From: JABDBK01 sp964453575
GTDB lineage: Bacteria; Pseudomonadota; Gammaproteobacteria; DSM-16500
Assembly: GCA_964453575.1 (NCBI GenBank)
Contig: CAYVRW010000023.1
Span: 1-26,708 of the forward strand
Direction of reading: 5' to 3'
DNA length: 26,708 bases
Shown: positions 8,221-16,538 of the stretch, piece by piece
Layout: every line of letters starts with the position of its first letter
Position numbering within the stretch: position 1 is the first letter of the stretch
Translations under genes and position numbers: made by a program
The notes under the pieces: model-generated
What the model was told of the DNA's origin: nothing
Databases searched by the model: none
What the model saw: only the letters and a program-made list of their open reading frames with translations

Positions 8221-9345
8221 GTGAAGCTAGGGATAGTTGCGGGAGAGGCATCCGGCGATTTATTGGGCCGGGGCTTAGTAACTGCGTTACAAGCAAATTA
8301 TCCAAACCTTAGTGTAACGGGTGTATGCGGCCCTGCCATGATAAAAGCCGGTTGCCATAGTCTGTATGAAATGGAACGTCTTTCAGTGATGGGTTTTTTT
8401 GAACCCTTGATGCGTATTCGTGAGTTACTGAATATGCGAAGCGGTCTTGCTAAGTATTTTATCGCCAATAAACCCGATGTGTTTATAGGTATTGATGCTC
8501 CTGATTTTAATTTAGGTCTAGAAATTAAATTACGTAAAGCAGGCATTCCTGTTATTCATTACGTAAGTCCATCAGTGTGGGCATGGCGGCAAAAACGCAT
8601 CCATAAAATTGCTAAAGCCACCGATTTAGTATTAACTTTATTTCCTTTCGAAATCGATTTTTATGAAAAGCATAACGTTCCTGCACGTTTTGTCGGTCAT
8701 CCATTAGCTGATTTAATTCCGTTCGACATTGATAAGCTTGCAGCACGCAATCGTTTACAACTTGATCCAAATGCGACTTATATTGCTTTACTTCCTGGAA
8801 GCAGACGCAATGAATTAAAAAACATGGGCGAATTATTTGTTGCAACAGCCAAAAAATGTTTACAACAACACCCTCATGTTCGATTTATCACATCAGCTGC
8901 CAATCCCATGCGTGATGCAGAATTCAAAAAGTTATGCGGTGATTTGCCTATTCATTTTTATGTGGGCAAGTCGCACGATGTGATGGCTGCATCAAATGCG
9001 GTATTAGTAACCTCAGGCACAGCAACACTTGAAACCATGTTATTTAAACGTCCTATGGTTATTGTTTATCGTATTGGGAATATTACTTTTCAGATCGCAA
9101 AACGTTTAATCAAATTACCGTTTATTGGATTACCTAATTTATTAGCTAAAAAATCTTTGGTACCGGAATTTATTCAAGATGCAGCAACACCTGCTGCGCT
9201 TGCGAATGCTTTATTGGATTACCTTGATCATCCCGAAAAAACGCAATTTTTAGAAAATGCCTTTTTAGATATCCATAAACAATTGCGATGTAATGCTAAT
9301 AAACAGGCTGCGAGTGCTATACGGGATTTGCTTAATCATCATTAG
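8221..9345 (+). CDS. lpxB: Lipid A disaccharide synthase
   Basis: GT19 glycosyltransferase joining UDP-2,3-diacylglucosamine and lipid X into the lipid A disaccharide at the inner face of the inner membrane. The GTG start at 8221 directly follows the lpxA stop and gives the conserved start GIVAGEASGDLLG. Further family motifs are IGIDAPDFN, VSPSVWAWR, FVGHPLAD, LLPGSRRNE and TSGTATLE. The length (374) is normal. It ends the envelope cluster; the next gene is convergent, with one base between the stop codons and no visible terminator. Confidence 0.95.
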   Translation: MKLGIVAGEASGDLLGRGLVTALQANYPNLSVTGVCGPAMIKAGCHSLYEMERLSVMGFFEPLMRIRELLNMRSGLAKYFIANKPDVFIGIDAPDFNLGLEIKLRKAGIPVIHYVSPSVWAWRQKRIHKIAKATDLVLTLFPFEIDFYEKHNVPARFVGHPLADLIPFDIDKLAARNRLQLDPNATYIALLPGSRRNELKNMGELFVATAKKCLQQHPHVRFITSAANPMRDAEFKKLCGDLPIHFYVGKSHDVMAASNAVLVTSGTATLETMLFKRPMVIVYRIGNITFQIAKRLIKLPFIGLPNLLAKKSLVPEFIQDAATPAALANALLDYLDHPEKTQFLENAFLDIHKQLRCNANKQAASAIRDLLNHH

Positions 9346-9346
9346 A

Positions 9347-10420
9347 TTACATTGATTGTTTTTTGCGAAGGGGATCTGGTCGTTGCTCTGATGCATCTAC
9401 GTTAATCGACGGCGTCGCTGGGCTGGGTCTTGATGGAGGGCTTGCATGATGTGGATCAGGTGCTGTTGTTATTATCCCTCCAATTTCTTTCGCCGTAGAG
9501 CCGCCACCAACTAAAGTTGGAGTTGCAGCTGAAACCCCTTCTTGAGGGTTTTGAGCTTGTTGATATTCAGCTTTCGCTTTTTTATAACCATTTTTTAAAT
9601 CAGTATCAAAAATAGAGCCGCTGCCTCCAACTGGCACATTGGACACATCGCCTCCCAGTATTGATATAACTAAAAGAGGAATGGCAACTAACGTAGCTAT
9701 CATTGCTCCCTTAACAGCACCCCACAAACCATTTAAAATCCCACCTTTATACTTTGCTTCACTATAGCCTTTTTTGGCTGCTCCAAACCCTATAAAGGCT
9801 CCAGCAATGACGGTACCGACAGCGCACCCAACACCAACGTAACCGGCACCAGCAATTGCCACAACGCCGCCACCGATGAGTGCCGCAAGTCCTGTAGGTG
9901 GAAAAGCAAGCAATCCAATCCCAACACCTGTCAAAATAGCCGCTGCCATTCCTCGCCGTCTACTTGCTTGCGATATCTTTGGATTTGCTTTATACCATTC
10001 TTTTCCGACGGTCTGTTTAAGGTTTGAAATGTCGTGCTTTATCTTAGACCTCGAATCAGTTATATTCACCGCTTGATCAAGATTTTTACATTTATGGGAT
10101 AATCGGCATAATTTTTTCAATCGCTCCAAATTTTCTTCTATCGCGATCATTTTTGGATAATCATTATGTCGCAGAGTTTTATACTCTGCTTCGAGTTCTT
10201 GCTTAAGCTTGTTGATTAATTCTATTTTACAATGTTCTAATCTTTTCCTGATATCATCGGCTTGTTTATTTAAAGCTATAGACTCATTGTCTAATTCACC
10301 TAATAGAGCATGTATGGTTTCGATCTTTTTAAAAACATTTTCACGATTTATTTCGTCGAGTGCCATCAATTCACCATATTTCTTCTGGTAAATCTCAAGC
10401 TTAAGATTGGCAGATTGCAT
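9347..10420 (-). CDS. Hypothetical coiled-coil protein with a Gly/Ala-rich membrane region
   Basis: I do not recognise a family. The 357-residue chain starts with a long charged, coiled-coil-like helical region (about 5-140). A Gly/Ala/Val-rich hydrophobic region follows (about 157-213, with a second helix at 238-257) and resembles glycine-zipper membrane segments. The tail from about residue 290 is Pro/Ser-rich and apparently disordered, ending in basic RKKQSM. There is no signal peptide. The start has a good GGAG ribosome-binding site eight bases upstream, and a consensus TATAAT lies about 33 bases before it. Coiled coils, internal hydrophobic hairpins and a polar C-terminus are common in Legionellales type IV effectors, but that role is only a guess. 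Confidence 0.7.
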   Translation of the reverse strand: MQSANLKLEIYQKKYGELMALDEINRENVFKKIETIHALLGELDNESIALNKQADDIRKRLEHCKIELINKLKQELEAEYKTLRHNDYPKMIAIEENLERLKKLCRLSHKCKNLDQAVNITDSRSKIKHDISNLKQTVGKEWYKANPKISQASRRRGMAAAILTGVGIGLLAFPPTGLAALIGGGVVAIAGAGYVGVGCAVGTVIAGAFIGFGAAKKGYSEAKYKGGILNGLWGAVKGAMIATLVAIPLLVISILGGDVSNVPVGGSGSIFDTDLKNGYKKAKAEYQQAQNPQEGVSAATPTLVGGGSTAKEIGGIITTAPDPHHASPPSRPSPATPSINVDASEQRPDPLRKKQSM

Positions 10421-10452
10421 ATATTTTCTCCACCAGGATTAAATATACAATC

Positions 10453-10458
10453 ATTATA
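10453..10458 (-). promoter_or_regulatory. Consensus -10 element for the hypothetical gene
   Basis: On the minus strand this reads TATAAT, a perfect sigma-70 -10 hexamer, 33 bases ahead of the start codon at 10420. No good -35 hexamer is visible at 16-18 bases. Two copies of CGAAGT lie just upstream (about 10471-10486). Confidence 0.4.
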
Positions 10459-10555
10459 GCCCGTATTAGTCGAAGTTTTTCGAAGTGGAAAGGGTTTTAT
10501 GGTAACTATCTAATTTCATTCATTTTTATATTTTTCTCTCTATAACCTCTCCAAG

Positions 10556-10564
10556 TGCTAAAAT
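10556..10564 (+). promoter_or_regulatory. Possible extended -10 promoter for the GGDEF-EAL gene
   Basis: TGCTAAAAT matches the extended -10 pattern TGnTAnnnT about 30 bases ahead of the start. There is no matching -35, as is usual for this promoter type. The short AT-rich sequence makes chance matches likely. Confidence 0.3.
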
Positions 10565-10593
10565 AGTAGTATTAGGATAATAATACCGGGAGA

Positions 10594-12030
10594 ATGCCCG
10601 TGGGAATTGTGCTCGTTTCTATCATGCTTATTCTCGCAATCATTATAGTGATCGAACGATCCTATAAAATCTATCTATTAAACAAAATCATCGCAACTCA
10701 AGAGGCCAAGCTTCATGCTTATAAAAATAAAAGAGAAGAATTTGCGTTATCAATGTCAAAGACAAAATCTGATGGCCAAAACTTATTGATTGATCCACGC
10801 ACCCATCTATTAAGTGAAGAAGCTTTCGATACGCAATATGCGCATTTACTTAATCAATCTAAGCGCTTTAATAATTTATTTGCCGTCTTAATGATAGATA
10901 TCAATCAGTTCACCAGCATCAATAAACACTATTCTTTTGAAATAGGGGACAAGTTATTAATTGACATGGGCGAGCGTTTAAAGAAAACATTACGTGATGT
11001 GGATATTTTATCTAGATTAGAAGGTGATGTATTTATAGCATTGTTACCAAATATGATTAAACCAGAAATCATTGTCCATGCCGTAGAACGTATCATGCAT
11101 ATTATCCATGCGCCTTTTAAAATTGATGGCAGTGAAGTGGAATTGACGATAGGCATAGGTATTGCTGTCTATCCATTTGATGGTGAAGATAAAAAAACTT
11201 TAATAGAACATGCTAAAGAAGCACTTAAAAAAGCTAAATCCACGGGTAAAAATGTATTTCAATTTTATCAACAAGAAACGCAAATATTAGGCGAAAGAGA
11301 ACTGAATTTAAAAGCAGCCATAAAAAATACGGATTTTTTGCGCAATGTAGTGCTTGAATTTAAACCTTATTATAATACCTTAAAAAATGAAATAGATAGT
11401 TTAGAAATTGTGGCTCTATTAAATCATCCAGAGTTAGGTAAAATCTCATTTAATGAATTAGCCCGTGTTTCTCAATATTCATCTAAAATGTTTGAGTTAT
11501 ATGAATGGATGGTAAAACATGCCATTGCTAAATGCACGAGCTCAAACAATCTTAAAAAATGTAATTTAATTTTCAAATTTGATTTAAAACAATTAGAAGC
11601 TCCGCAGTTCGCAGAAAAAATCATTACACTCATTAATAATGTTGCCAAGTCTGGTAACCAGATTGTCATAGAACTTATGGATGAAGGTGATCATGGTAAC
11701 CTTGAAGTTTATCGAAATTCTATTGCCAAACTCAACAGTTCCAATATTCCTTTGGTGATTGGTATATTGGTCTTGGGACATTTTGCCTTGCATAAACTTA
11801 ATCAAGTGCACTTTAATTACTTAAAAATTGATGAAAAACTAGTACAAGATCTAACTAAGCGTGACGAAAGCAAAGTGATTTTAGAACGAATATTATCTCT
11901 GGTTGATAATTTGAAATTGGAAACATTGACCACGGGTGTTGATACAGAAGAGCAAAAAAGAGTTCTAGAATCCATGGGCTGTTTATTGATGCAAGGTAAG
12001 GTCTTTAAAGAATTGCCGGTGGAAGAATAA
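10594..12030 (+). CDS. Membrane-anchored, doubly degenerate GGDEF-EAL protein
   Basis: Composite c-di-GMP signalling protein of 478 residues: an N-terminal membrane helix (about 3-22), a short coiled coil (25-50), GGDEF domain (65-225) and EAL domain (about 235-475). The GGDEF signature is EGDVF (143-147), lacking the catalytic Glu. RDVD (134-137), five residues upstream, keeps the RxxD inhibitory site. EAL is EIV (271-273). The DDFG equivalent is VLGH, and the EGVE equivalent is TGVD. Neither synthesis nor hydrolysis is expected, so a c-di-GMP receptor or scaffold is more likely. GGGAG at 10588 sits too near the ATG but seven bases before GTG 10600, so translation may start there. Its stop faces the export operon. 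Confidence 0.88.
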   Translation: MPVGIVLVSIMLILAIIIVIERSYKIYLLNKIIATQEAKLHAYKNKREEFALSMSKTKSDGQNLLIDPRTHLLSEEAFDTQYAHLLNQSKRFNNLFAVLMIDINQFTSINKHYSFEIGDKLLIDMGERLKKTLRDVDILSRLEGDVFIALLPNMIKPEIIVHAVERIMHIIHAPFKIDGSEVELTIGIGIAVYPFDGEDKKTLIEHAKEALKKAKSTGKNVFQFYQQETQILGERELNLKAAIKNTDFLRNVVLEFKPYYNTLKNEIDSLEIVALLNHPELGKISFNELARVSQYSSKMFELYEWMVKHAIAKCTSSNNLKKCNLIFKFDLKQLEAPQFAEKIITLINNVAKSGNQIVIELMDEGDHGNLEVYRNSIAKLNSSNIPLVIGILVLGHFALHKLNQVHFNYLKIDEKLVQDLTKRDESKVILERILSLVDNLKLETLTTGVDTEEQKRVLESMGCLLMQGKVFKELPVEE

Positions 12031-12033
12031 GTG

Positions 12034-12077
12034 ACCCCGCAAATCCCGCACGGGGTTGTGCGAGGTTAAAACCCCGT
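12034..12077. terminator. Overlapping inverted repeats at a convergent gene junction
   Basis: CGGGGT (12051-12056) can pair with ACCCCG at 12034-12039, or as ACGGGGTT (12050-12057) with AACCCCGT at 12070-12077. The second stem has eight perfect pairs and overlaps the stop codon of the M50 gene. The two foldings exclude each other. There is no T-tract on either strand, so this is at best a weak bidirectional terminator. Confidence 0.4.
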
Positions 12078-14246
12078 CTGCCTCACAAATAAATCTTTAA
12101 TCCAATAAAATATCTTAGATGCATAACTATAAGATTTTGTGGTTAATATGACCTCACCGCGCTCTATATAAGTAATGTTAACTGGTTTTAGGGCAATAAG
12201 TTGGATGCGATATACGGAATTAACCGGAACATATTTTCCTTCATCCGTCACGAAGGTAGGTATATAACCACCGAGATCGGTAGCATTGTAACATGGCGTA
12301 TCGACGACTAGGCTTTCGTTTTTATTATGCTTGACCGTTTTCGCATAAGCGCAACTTAACTCACGTGTATTTAAAGCATCAATTTCCATAACACGGACTG
12401 GAATTTTTTGCCGGCTTAGATGTTGCGGATAAAAATAACCGCTCAAATTTTTTCTAATGAGATATAAATCATCTTCATTAACATAGGCCTCAATAAAAAT
12501 TTTTGATGCATCAATGATATCAGCTATCCACTCATTTTTCATGACAAAAACACCCGGATATAAATTGGGTGCTACCTCATATAATATGCCGTCGAAGGGA
12601 GCGCGCATTGTCAATCTGTCATACAAAGAATAAAGCTTGCTGTATTCAGCTTGTGATTTATTAATGTCAGACAAAATAGTATTTTTTTCGTTAGCATTTG
12701 CTAAATTTATTTTTGCATTGCGTAATTGTGCTAACTTTAATTTATATTCAAGTATGACTTGATCTAGAGCATTTTCAAGATCAACGGATTTGAGTTCGGT
12801 AATAATTTCATCTTTTTTTACAAAAGAACCTACCGGAGGCAATGCTTTTGCTATCATACCATCTTCATCAGCAACAATGAACTCATGCACATAGCTTAGT
12901 GTGCCAGGCAAAGTGATGGTGCTGCGTATAGGTAAAAAGAATAAGAGTATAGCAACACCTGCGCAGGCAATTGTAAGCTTAGTTCTAGTGTTCCAACTAA
13001 AGTGGTCTTTTAACAGATACCAGGTTTTAAACTCATTAATAAGAGGGCCCAAGATAAAATAATAAACTTCAATGAAAAGTAAAATAATACCCACTATTTT
13101 AATGAAAAAGTGATAAACCAATAACGCGATACCGACATATAACACAAATCGATATAGCCAGGTAAAGATAGAATAAGCTATTAAAAATCGATGTAAATTT
13201 TTAGCATAAACCTCAGGCGGCGGATCAGGCCAATCAAATAGCCAACGCCTAATTTGCCAACGTGTTAACGAAAAAGCACGCGGTTGTAAATTGGGCATAT
13301 GTAAATAGTCGGCTAGCACATAATAGCCATCAAACCGCATAAATGGGCTGGCGTTAATTAATAAGCTGCCAAGCCAATTAATACTAATCGTCATAAAGCA
13401 CACGGTTTTTATGGTCAAATTATCAATGTTGCACCAAATAAGTGCGGCAATGATAACGACATAAGTTTCAACCCATATACCAGCCAGCGCGATTTTCATG
13501 CGTTGTTTGCTTTTTAATACCCAGCTTAAAGTGGTATCGGTATATAAGACAGGCCAAAAAACTAGGAAAGCGACACCTAATGATTGCACAGGGATATCAA
13601 AACGCCTGCACATGTAAGCATGCCCCATTTCATGAAAAAATTTGCATATGGTGAATGCTATAAAATAATAAATCATGCCGTTTAATGTGAAAATATTGGC
13701 AAAACTATGGGTAAAAATATCCCATCTTGTGCTGACCTGATAAACGGCAATAAAACCAAGCAGTAACATTATATAAAAAAGATTACGATTAAATATGAAA
13801 CTGCCAATATTTTTGGTGCGTATTAAAAAATGATCTGGGTGCCAAAGAGGGATGCGGAAAAAAAGATAATGATGAACGAGCCAAGTTACCCAATTGTCTT
13901 TTGCTGAAAAGAGATGTTGTTCTTTTGCTGTTTTATAAATGTCATACCCACTTTGTGTTAACAGATAATTTTTTTTAAGAAAGTTATAAAAACTTTCAAT
14001 ATCAGACATTTCGATATTTAACGTGGTTTTATTATTAATAGCTTCAATAATGTCTTTAGGATTGCCAAGATGCCAATGCTCCATAATTTGATGCTCAGCC
14101 CAGCCAATAATAAAAAATTTATTGCGGCCAGGGTCATTGATCATCCATTGAGGTTTTCCATGAACGTCATATTCCGAAAAAGTACTGGTAATACCTTTAC
14201 GTAGCGGCGGAAGTTTCATGGAACCAAAATCATTATTGGATAGCAT
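12066..14246 (-). CDS. M50 zinc metalloprotease fused to a HlyD-type adaptor
   Basis: Inner-membrane protein of 726 residues, last gene of the export operon. Residues 10-100 form a soluble domain resembling PqqD-like winged helices. Several membrane segments follow (about 155-440). The site-2-protease zinc motif HEMGH is at 205-209, and the third ligand is probably Asp306 in MRFDGYYVLADYL, so the protease looks intact. From about 445 the chain is a periplasmic adaptor: a lipoyl-like half near 450-480, a coiled coil (490-545), and the second half APFDGILYEV at 549-558. The ATG directly follows the upstream stop codon. Similar M50-HlyD proteins occur near peptide exporters. Its exact role here (processing, gating or translocation) is inferred. 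Confidence 0.88.
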   Translation of the reverse strand: MLSNNDFGSMKLPPLRKGITSTFSEYDVHGKPQWMINDPGRNKFFIIGWAEHQIMEHWHLGNPKDIIEAINNKTTLNIEMSDIESFYNFLKKNYLLTQSGYDIYKTAKEQHLFSAKDNWVTWLVHHYLFFRIPLWHPDHFLIRTKNIGSFIFNRNLFYIMLLLGFIAVYQVSTRWDIFTHSFANIFTLNGMIYYFIAFTICKFFHEMGHAYMCRRFDIPVQSLGVAFLVFWPVLYTDTTLSWVLKSKQRMKIALAGIWVETYVVIIAALIWCNIDNLTIKTVCFMTISINWLGSLLINASPFMRFDGYYVLADYLHMPNLQPRAFSLTRWQIRRWLFDWPDPPPEVYAKNLHRFLIAYSIFTWLYRFVLYVGIALLVYHFFIKIVGIILLFIEVYYFILGPLINEFKTWYLLKDHFSWNTRTKLTIACAGVAILLFFLPIRSTITLPGTLSYVHEFIVADEDGMIAKALPPVGSFVKKDEIITELKSVDLENALDQVILEYKLKLAQLRNAKINLANANEKNTILSDINKSQAEYSKLYSLYDRLTMRAPFDGILYEVAPNLYPGVFVMKNEWIADIIDASKIFIEAYVNEDDLYLIRKNLSGYFYPQHLSRQKIPVRVMEIDALNTRELSCAYAKTVKHNKNESLVVDTPCYNATDLGGYIPTFVTDEGKYVPVNSVYRIQLIALKPVNITYIERGEVILTTKSYSYASKIFYWIKDLFVRQTGF

Positions 14247-15605
14247 TTATATTCCCACTCGTTGTCTTATGGCTTGTAAGGGTCTTCGAATCAAATAATA
14301 TAAAAACGGTACTCGCTGCCCATAAAGTTTGACAGTACCTTGCGCGCCTAGTTGCGGCATGTTACTGCTATCAGTCTCTATAATGTCTGCCTGCATTTCA
14401 TAAATAAGTATTTTATTAGGCATGATTTTTGCGTTATAGCCTAAGGTAGTGATTTTGATAGGAATAGAAGCAAGCTGGCCTTGCATGAAAAATTCACCCA
14501 TGCCTCCCACTTCTAAATTGATGCGTTCAGCAACTGGCAATTCTATTTTAAGTTTTAAATGATCGGGGTCTGCCACTTGTAAAATGCGCTCGCCCGTTTG
14601 TACCGGTTGCCCTATCCAGTCTTCAGTGCTGTCAAAAATAACGATGCCATCAATAGGGCTAGTCACACGTGTTTTTTCCAGCAATTTCTTGGTGTAGTCA
14701 AGTTTTGCTTTATCAATAGCAAGTTGAGCTTGTAATACGGGCACTTCCGTACGTTTGGTTTGATCGTTAAAGGCTTCATTGATGGCTGTGCGTAATTTAG
14801 TTTCTGTCAGGGAATAATCACGCAGGTTTACTTTGGATGATGACACCAAATCAGTGTCATCTAAAATTAATAATAATTGGCCTTTCTTAACATGACTGCC
14901 GGGTGTGACAGCAAATGATTTAATAATGCCTTGCATAGGTGCATTAATAAGGGCAGGCTCTTTAGCAATGACCGTGCCATTGCCTATCACGGATAATTTT
15001 ACCGGAAATAATAAAATACAAATGATGATTATTATTAAAGTGAAAAAATAGGGCTTTTTTTTCAGTTTTTGCCATTTATCGCTGGCTTTAGGCTTAATTA
15101 AAATATGCCAGGTATATTGATAACTGGCCAATAACCAGCGCAGCATTTTAATTTCTGAATCTTTAAATGCTTCTTCTTTAAAAAATACTAGACCGCCAGT
15201 TGGATCAAGTTGATTTTCTGTAAACGGACACCATAAAAAAAATTGCGGCAAACTTTCCGGCCAACTGTCTTGAATATCTTTGCTGAAATCGCTAATGTTG
15301 AAGGAATGAATTTGTTTTGCGTATTCACCAGCTAAAATAAATTGAATTCTTTCTTTTAACCATAAATTAATACTGGTGTGCGGGTCAAATTCCGCGGTAC
15401 CTGATTGTGCAACGATATCAGTACCAATAAATTCCTTTTTCTCCCACAAATAGGCTGTGTGATAAGCAACAAGTCGATGGGTTTCATTTGTTGAAAAGAA
15501 CCCAAACTCTCTAAGATTGGCTAAACGTTTAATTTCATCGTCGAGTACAAGCAGGGTCGCAAGACCTTCGATCTGTGCTTGTGTGTTTTCCTTCGACGTT
15601 GACAC
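14247..15605 (-). CDS. HlyD-family adaptor with an N-terminal GAF-like domain
   Basis: The 452 residues begin with a cytoplasmic domain of about 180 residues whose end (FFLWCPF...GGLVFFKEEAF, then a long helix) resembles a GAF fold. A single membrane helix follows (about 186-203). The rest is a periplasmic membrane-fusion protein: lipoyl half INAPMQGIIKSF..PGSHVKKGQLLLILDD (220-250), helical hairpin (255-312), second lipoyl half SPIDGIVIF (316-324) and beta-barrel domain. It starts at GTG 15605, with AAGGA inside the end of the preceding gene and only three bases between the genes. Being C-terminally periplasmic with a sensory-looking cytoplasmic head, it may link a cytosolic signal or the substrate to the channel. 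Confidence 0.85.
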   Translation of the reverse strand: MSTSKENTQAQIEGLATLLVLDDEIKRLANLREFGFFSTNETHRLVAYHTAYLWEKKEFIGTDIVAQSGTAEFDPHTSINLWLKERIQFILAGEYAKQIHSFNISDFSKDIQDSWPESLPQFFLWCPFTENQLDPTGGLVFFKEEAFKDSEIKMLRWLLASYQYTWHILIKPKASDKWQKLKKKPYFFTLIIIIICILLFPVKLSVIGNGTVIAKEPALINAPMQGIIKSFAVTPGSHVKKGQLLLILDDTDLVSSSKVNLRDYSLTETKLRTAINEAFNDQTKRTEVPVLQAQLAIDKAKLDYTKKLLEKTRVTSPIDGIVIFDSTEDWIGQPVQTGERILQVADPDHLKLKIELPVAERINLEVGGMGEFFMQGQLASIPIKITTLGYNAKIMPNKILIYEMQADIIETDSSNMPQLGAQGTVKLYGQRVPFLYYLIRRPLQAIRQRVGI

Positions 15606-15608
15606 AAC

Positions 15609-16478
15609 TTATTCCTTCCAAGTTTTTTCAGGATTATCGGTAAAAATCGCCTGTCCAGTCATGCCGGGTCTTAGTAATGGGTTGGGTGGTGATATTAAAC
15701 CTACAATTTTTACTGTTTGGCTGATGGGTTCAATTTCAGGATTAATCAACGTAACCTTGGCTGGAATGGTTTTATTAATATCATTAATATGTACACTGAA
15801 TGCAGAATCGATATGTAACCATGAAAGCCATTGCGAAGGTACCTGCAGTTCAAAAGTTAAATTTTCGGTATTAACCACTTTGAGTAAGGGATCGCCAGGT
15901 TTAACGGTTTCATATAAATGCACTTTGATTTCGGCCACGCCACCGGTAAAAGGTGCAATAACAGTGCATTTTTCCACGGTTACTTTTAATTTTTGTACAT
16001 TTGCATTGGTAGCATCGGCTTCGGATTTAGCTTTGATGTATTCAAATTCACTAATGGACCCATATCCTTTGAGTTTTTTTGCACTTTCCATGGCTTTGGA
16101 GGTCGCTTCCTGCTCAGCTTTTGCTTTGGCTAGTTCAGCTTCTTGTAAGCGGCAGTCTAATTTCAACAACGTGTCCCCTTTGGTGAAGGCGCTGCCTTCT
16201 TTCACGGGTAATAAAATAACTTGGCCGGTTGTTTCACTTGAAAACATGGTTTCTTCATTTGAGCGAATAATGACATATTCAGGCATACTGATAGGAGCTG
16301 CTGCTGTTGAAGTTGTGAAGTCTTCCGCATCGGGCAGAGAGGGTGGTAAGTGCTGCGGTGCAGCTTCAAGGCTAAGAGGAGTTAAAAATAAAACAATGAA
16401 TAAAATTTTGTGATAAATAAACAACAAAATTTTTCGTAATGCATTTTTATTTATCGTAACAGGCTGCATAATGTACAT
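15609..16478 (-). CDS. Periplasmic adaptor subunit (membrane fusion protein, RND/HlyD type)
   Basis: A 289-residue adaptor. The N-terminal hydrophobic segment (about 15-40, LLFIYHKILFIVLFLTPLSLEAA) can serve as a signal peptide with cleavage near EAA. A Pro/Ala-rich linker follows, then the first lipoyl half (GQVILLPVKEGSAFTKGDTLLKLD, given here only as residues of about 85-108). A short alpha-hairpin rich in Ala/Lys/Glu comes next, then APFTGGVAEIKVHLYETVKPGDPLLKV-type sequence around 172-200. The short hairpin is like RND-type adaptors. No RND pump is encoded here. It lies 60 bases after the TolC-like gene and three bases before the GAF-HlyD gene, so it is part of the same operon. Confidence 0.85.
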   Translation of the reverse strand: MYIMQPVTINKNALRKILLFIYHKILFIVLFLTPLSLEAAPQHLPPSLPDAEDFTTSTAAAPISMPEYVIIRSNEETMFSSETTGQVILLPVKEGSAFTKGDTLLKLDCRLQEAELAKAKAEQEATSKAMESAKKLKGYGSISEFEYIKAKSEADATNANVQKLKVTVEKCTVIAPFTGGVAEIKVHLYETVKPGDPLLKVVNTENLTFELQVPSQWLSWLHIDSAFSVHINDINKTIPAKVTLINPEIEPISQTVKIVGLISPPNPLLRPGMTGQAIFTDNPEKTWKE

Positions 16479-16538
16479 GGTAGTTTTTATCCCTCAAATT
16501 ACCATTCACTAATATGAATTATATCATATTTTTCATTA

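Noticed and set aside
15609..16478. Assignment as part of an RND drug-efflux pump
   Set aside because: No RND transporter gene is in the operon, and the neighbours are a second HlyD protein and an M50-HlyD fusion, which fits protein export better.
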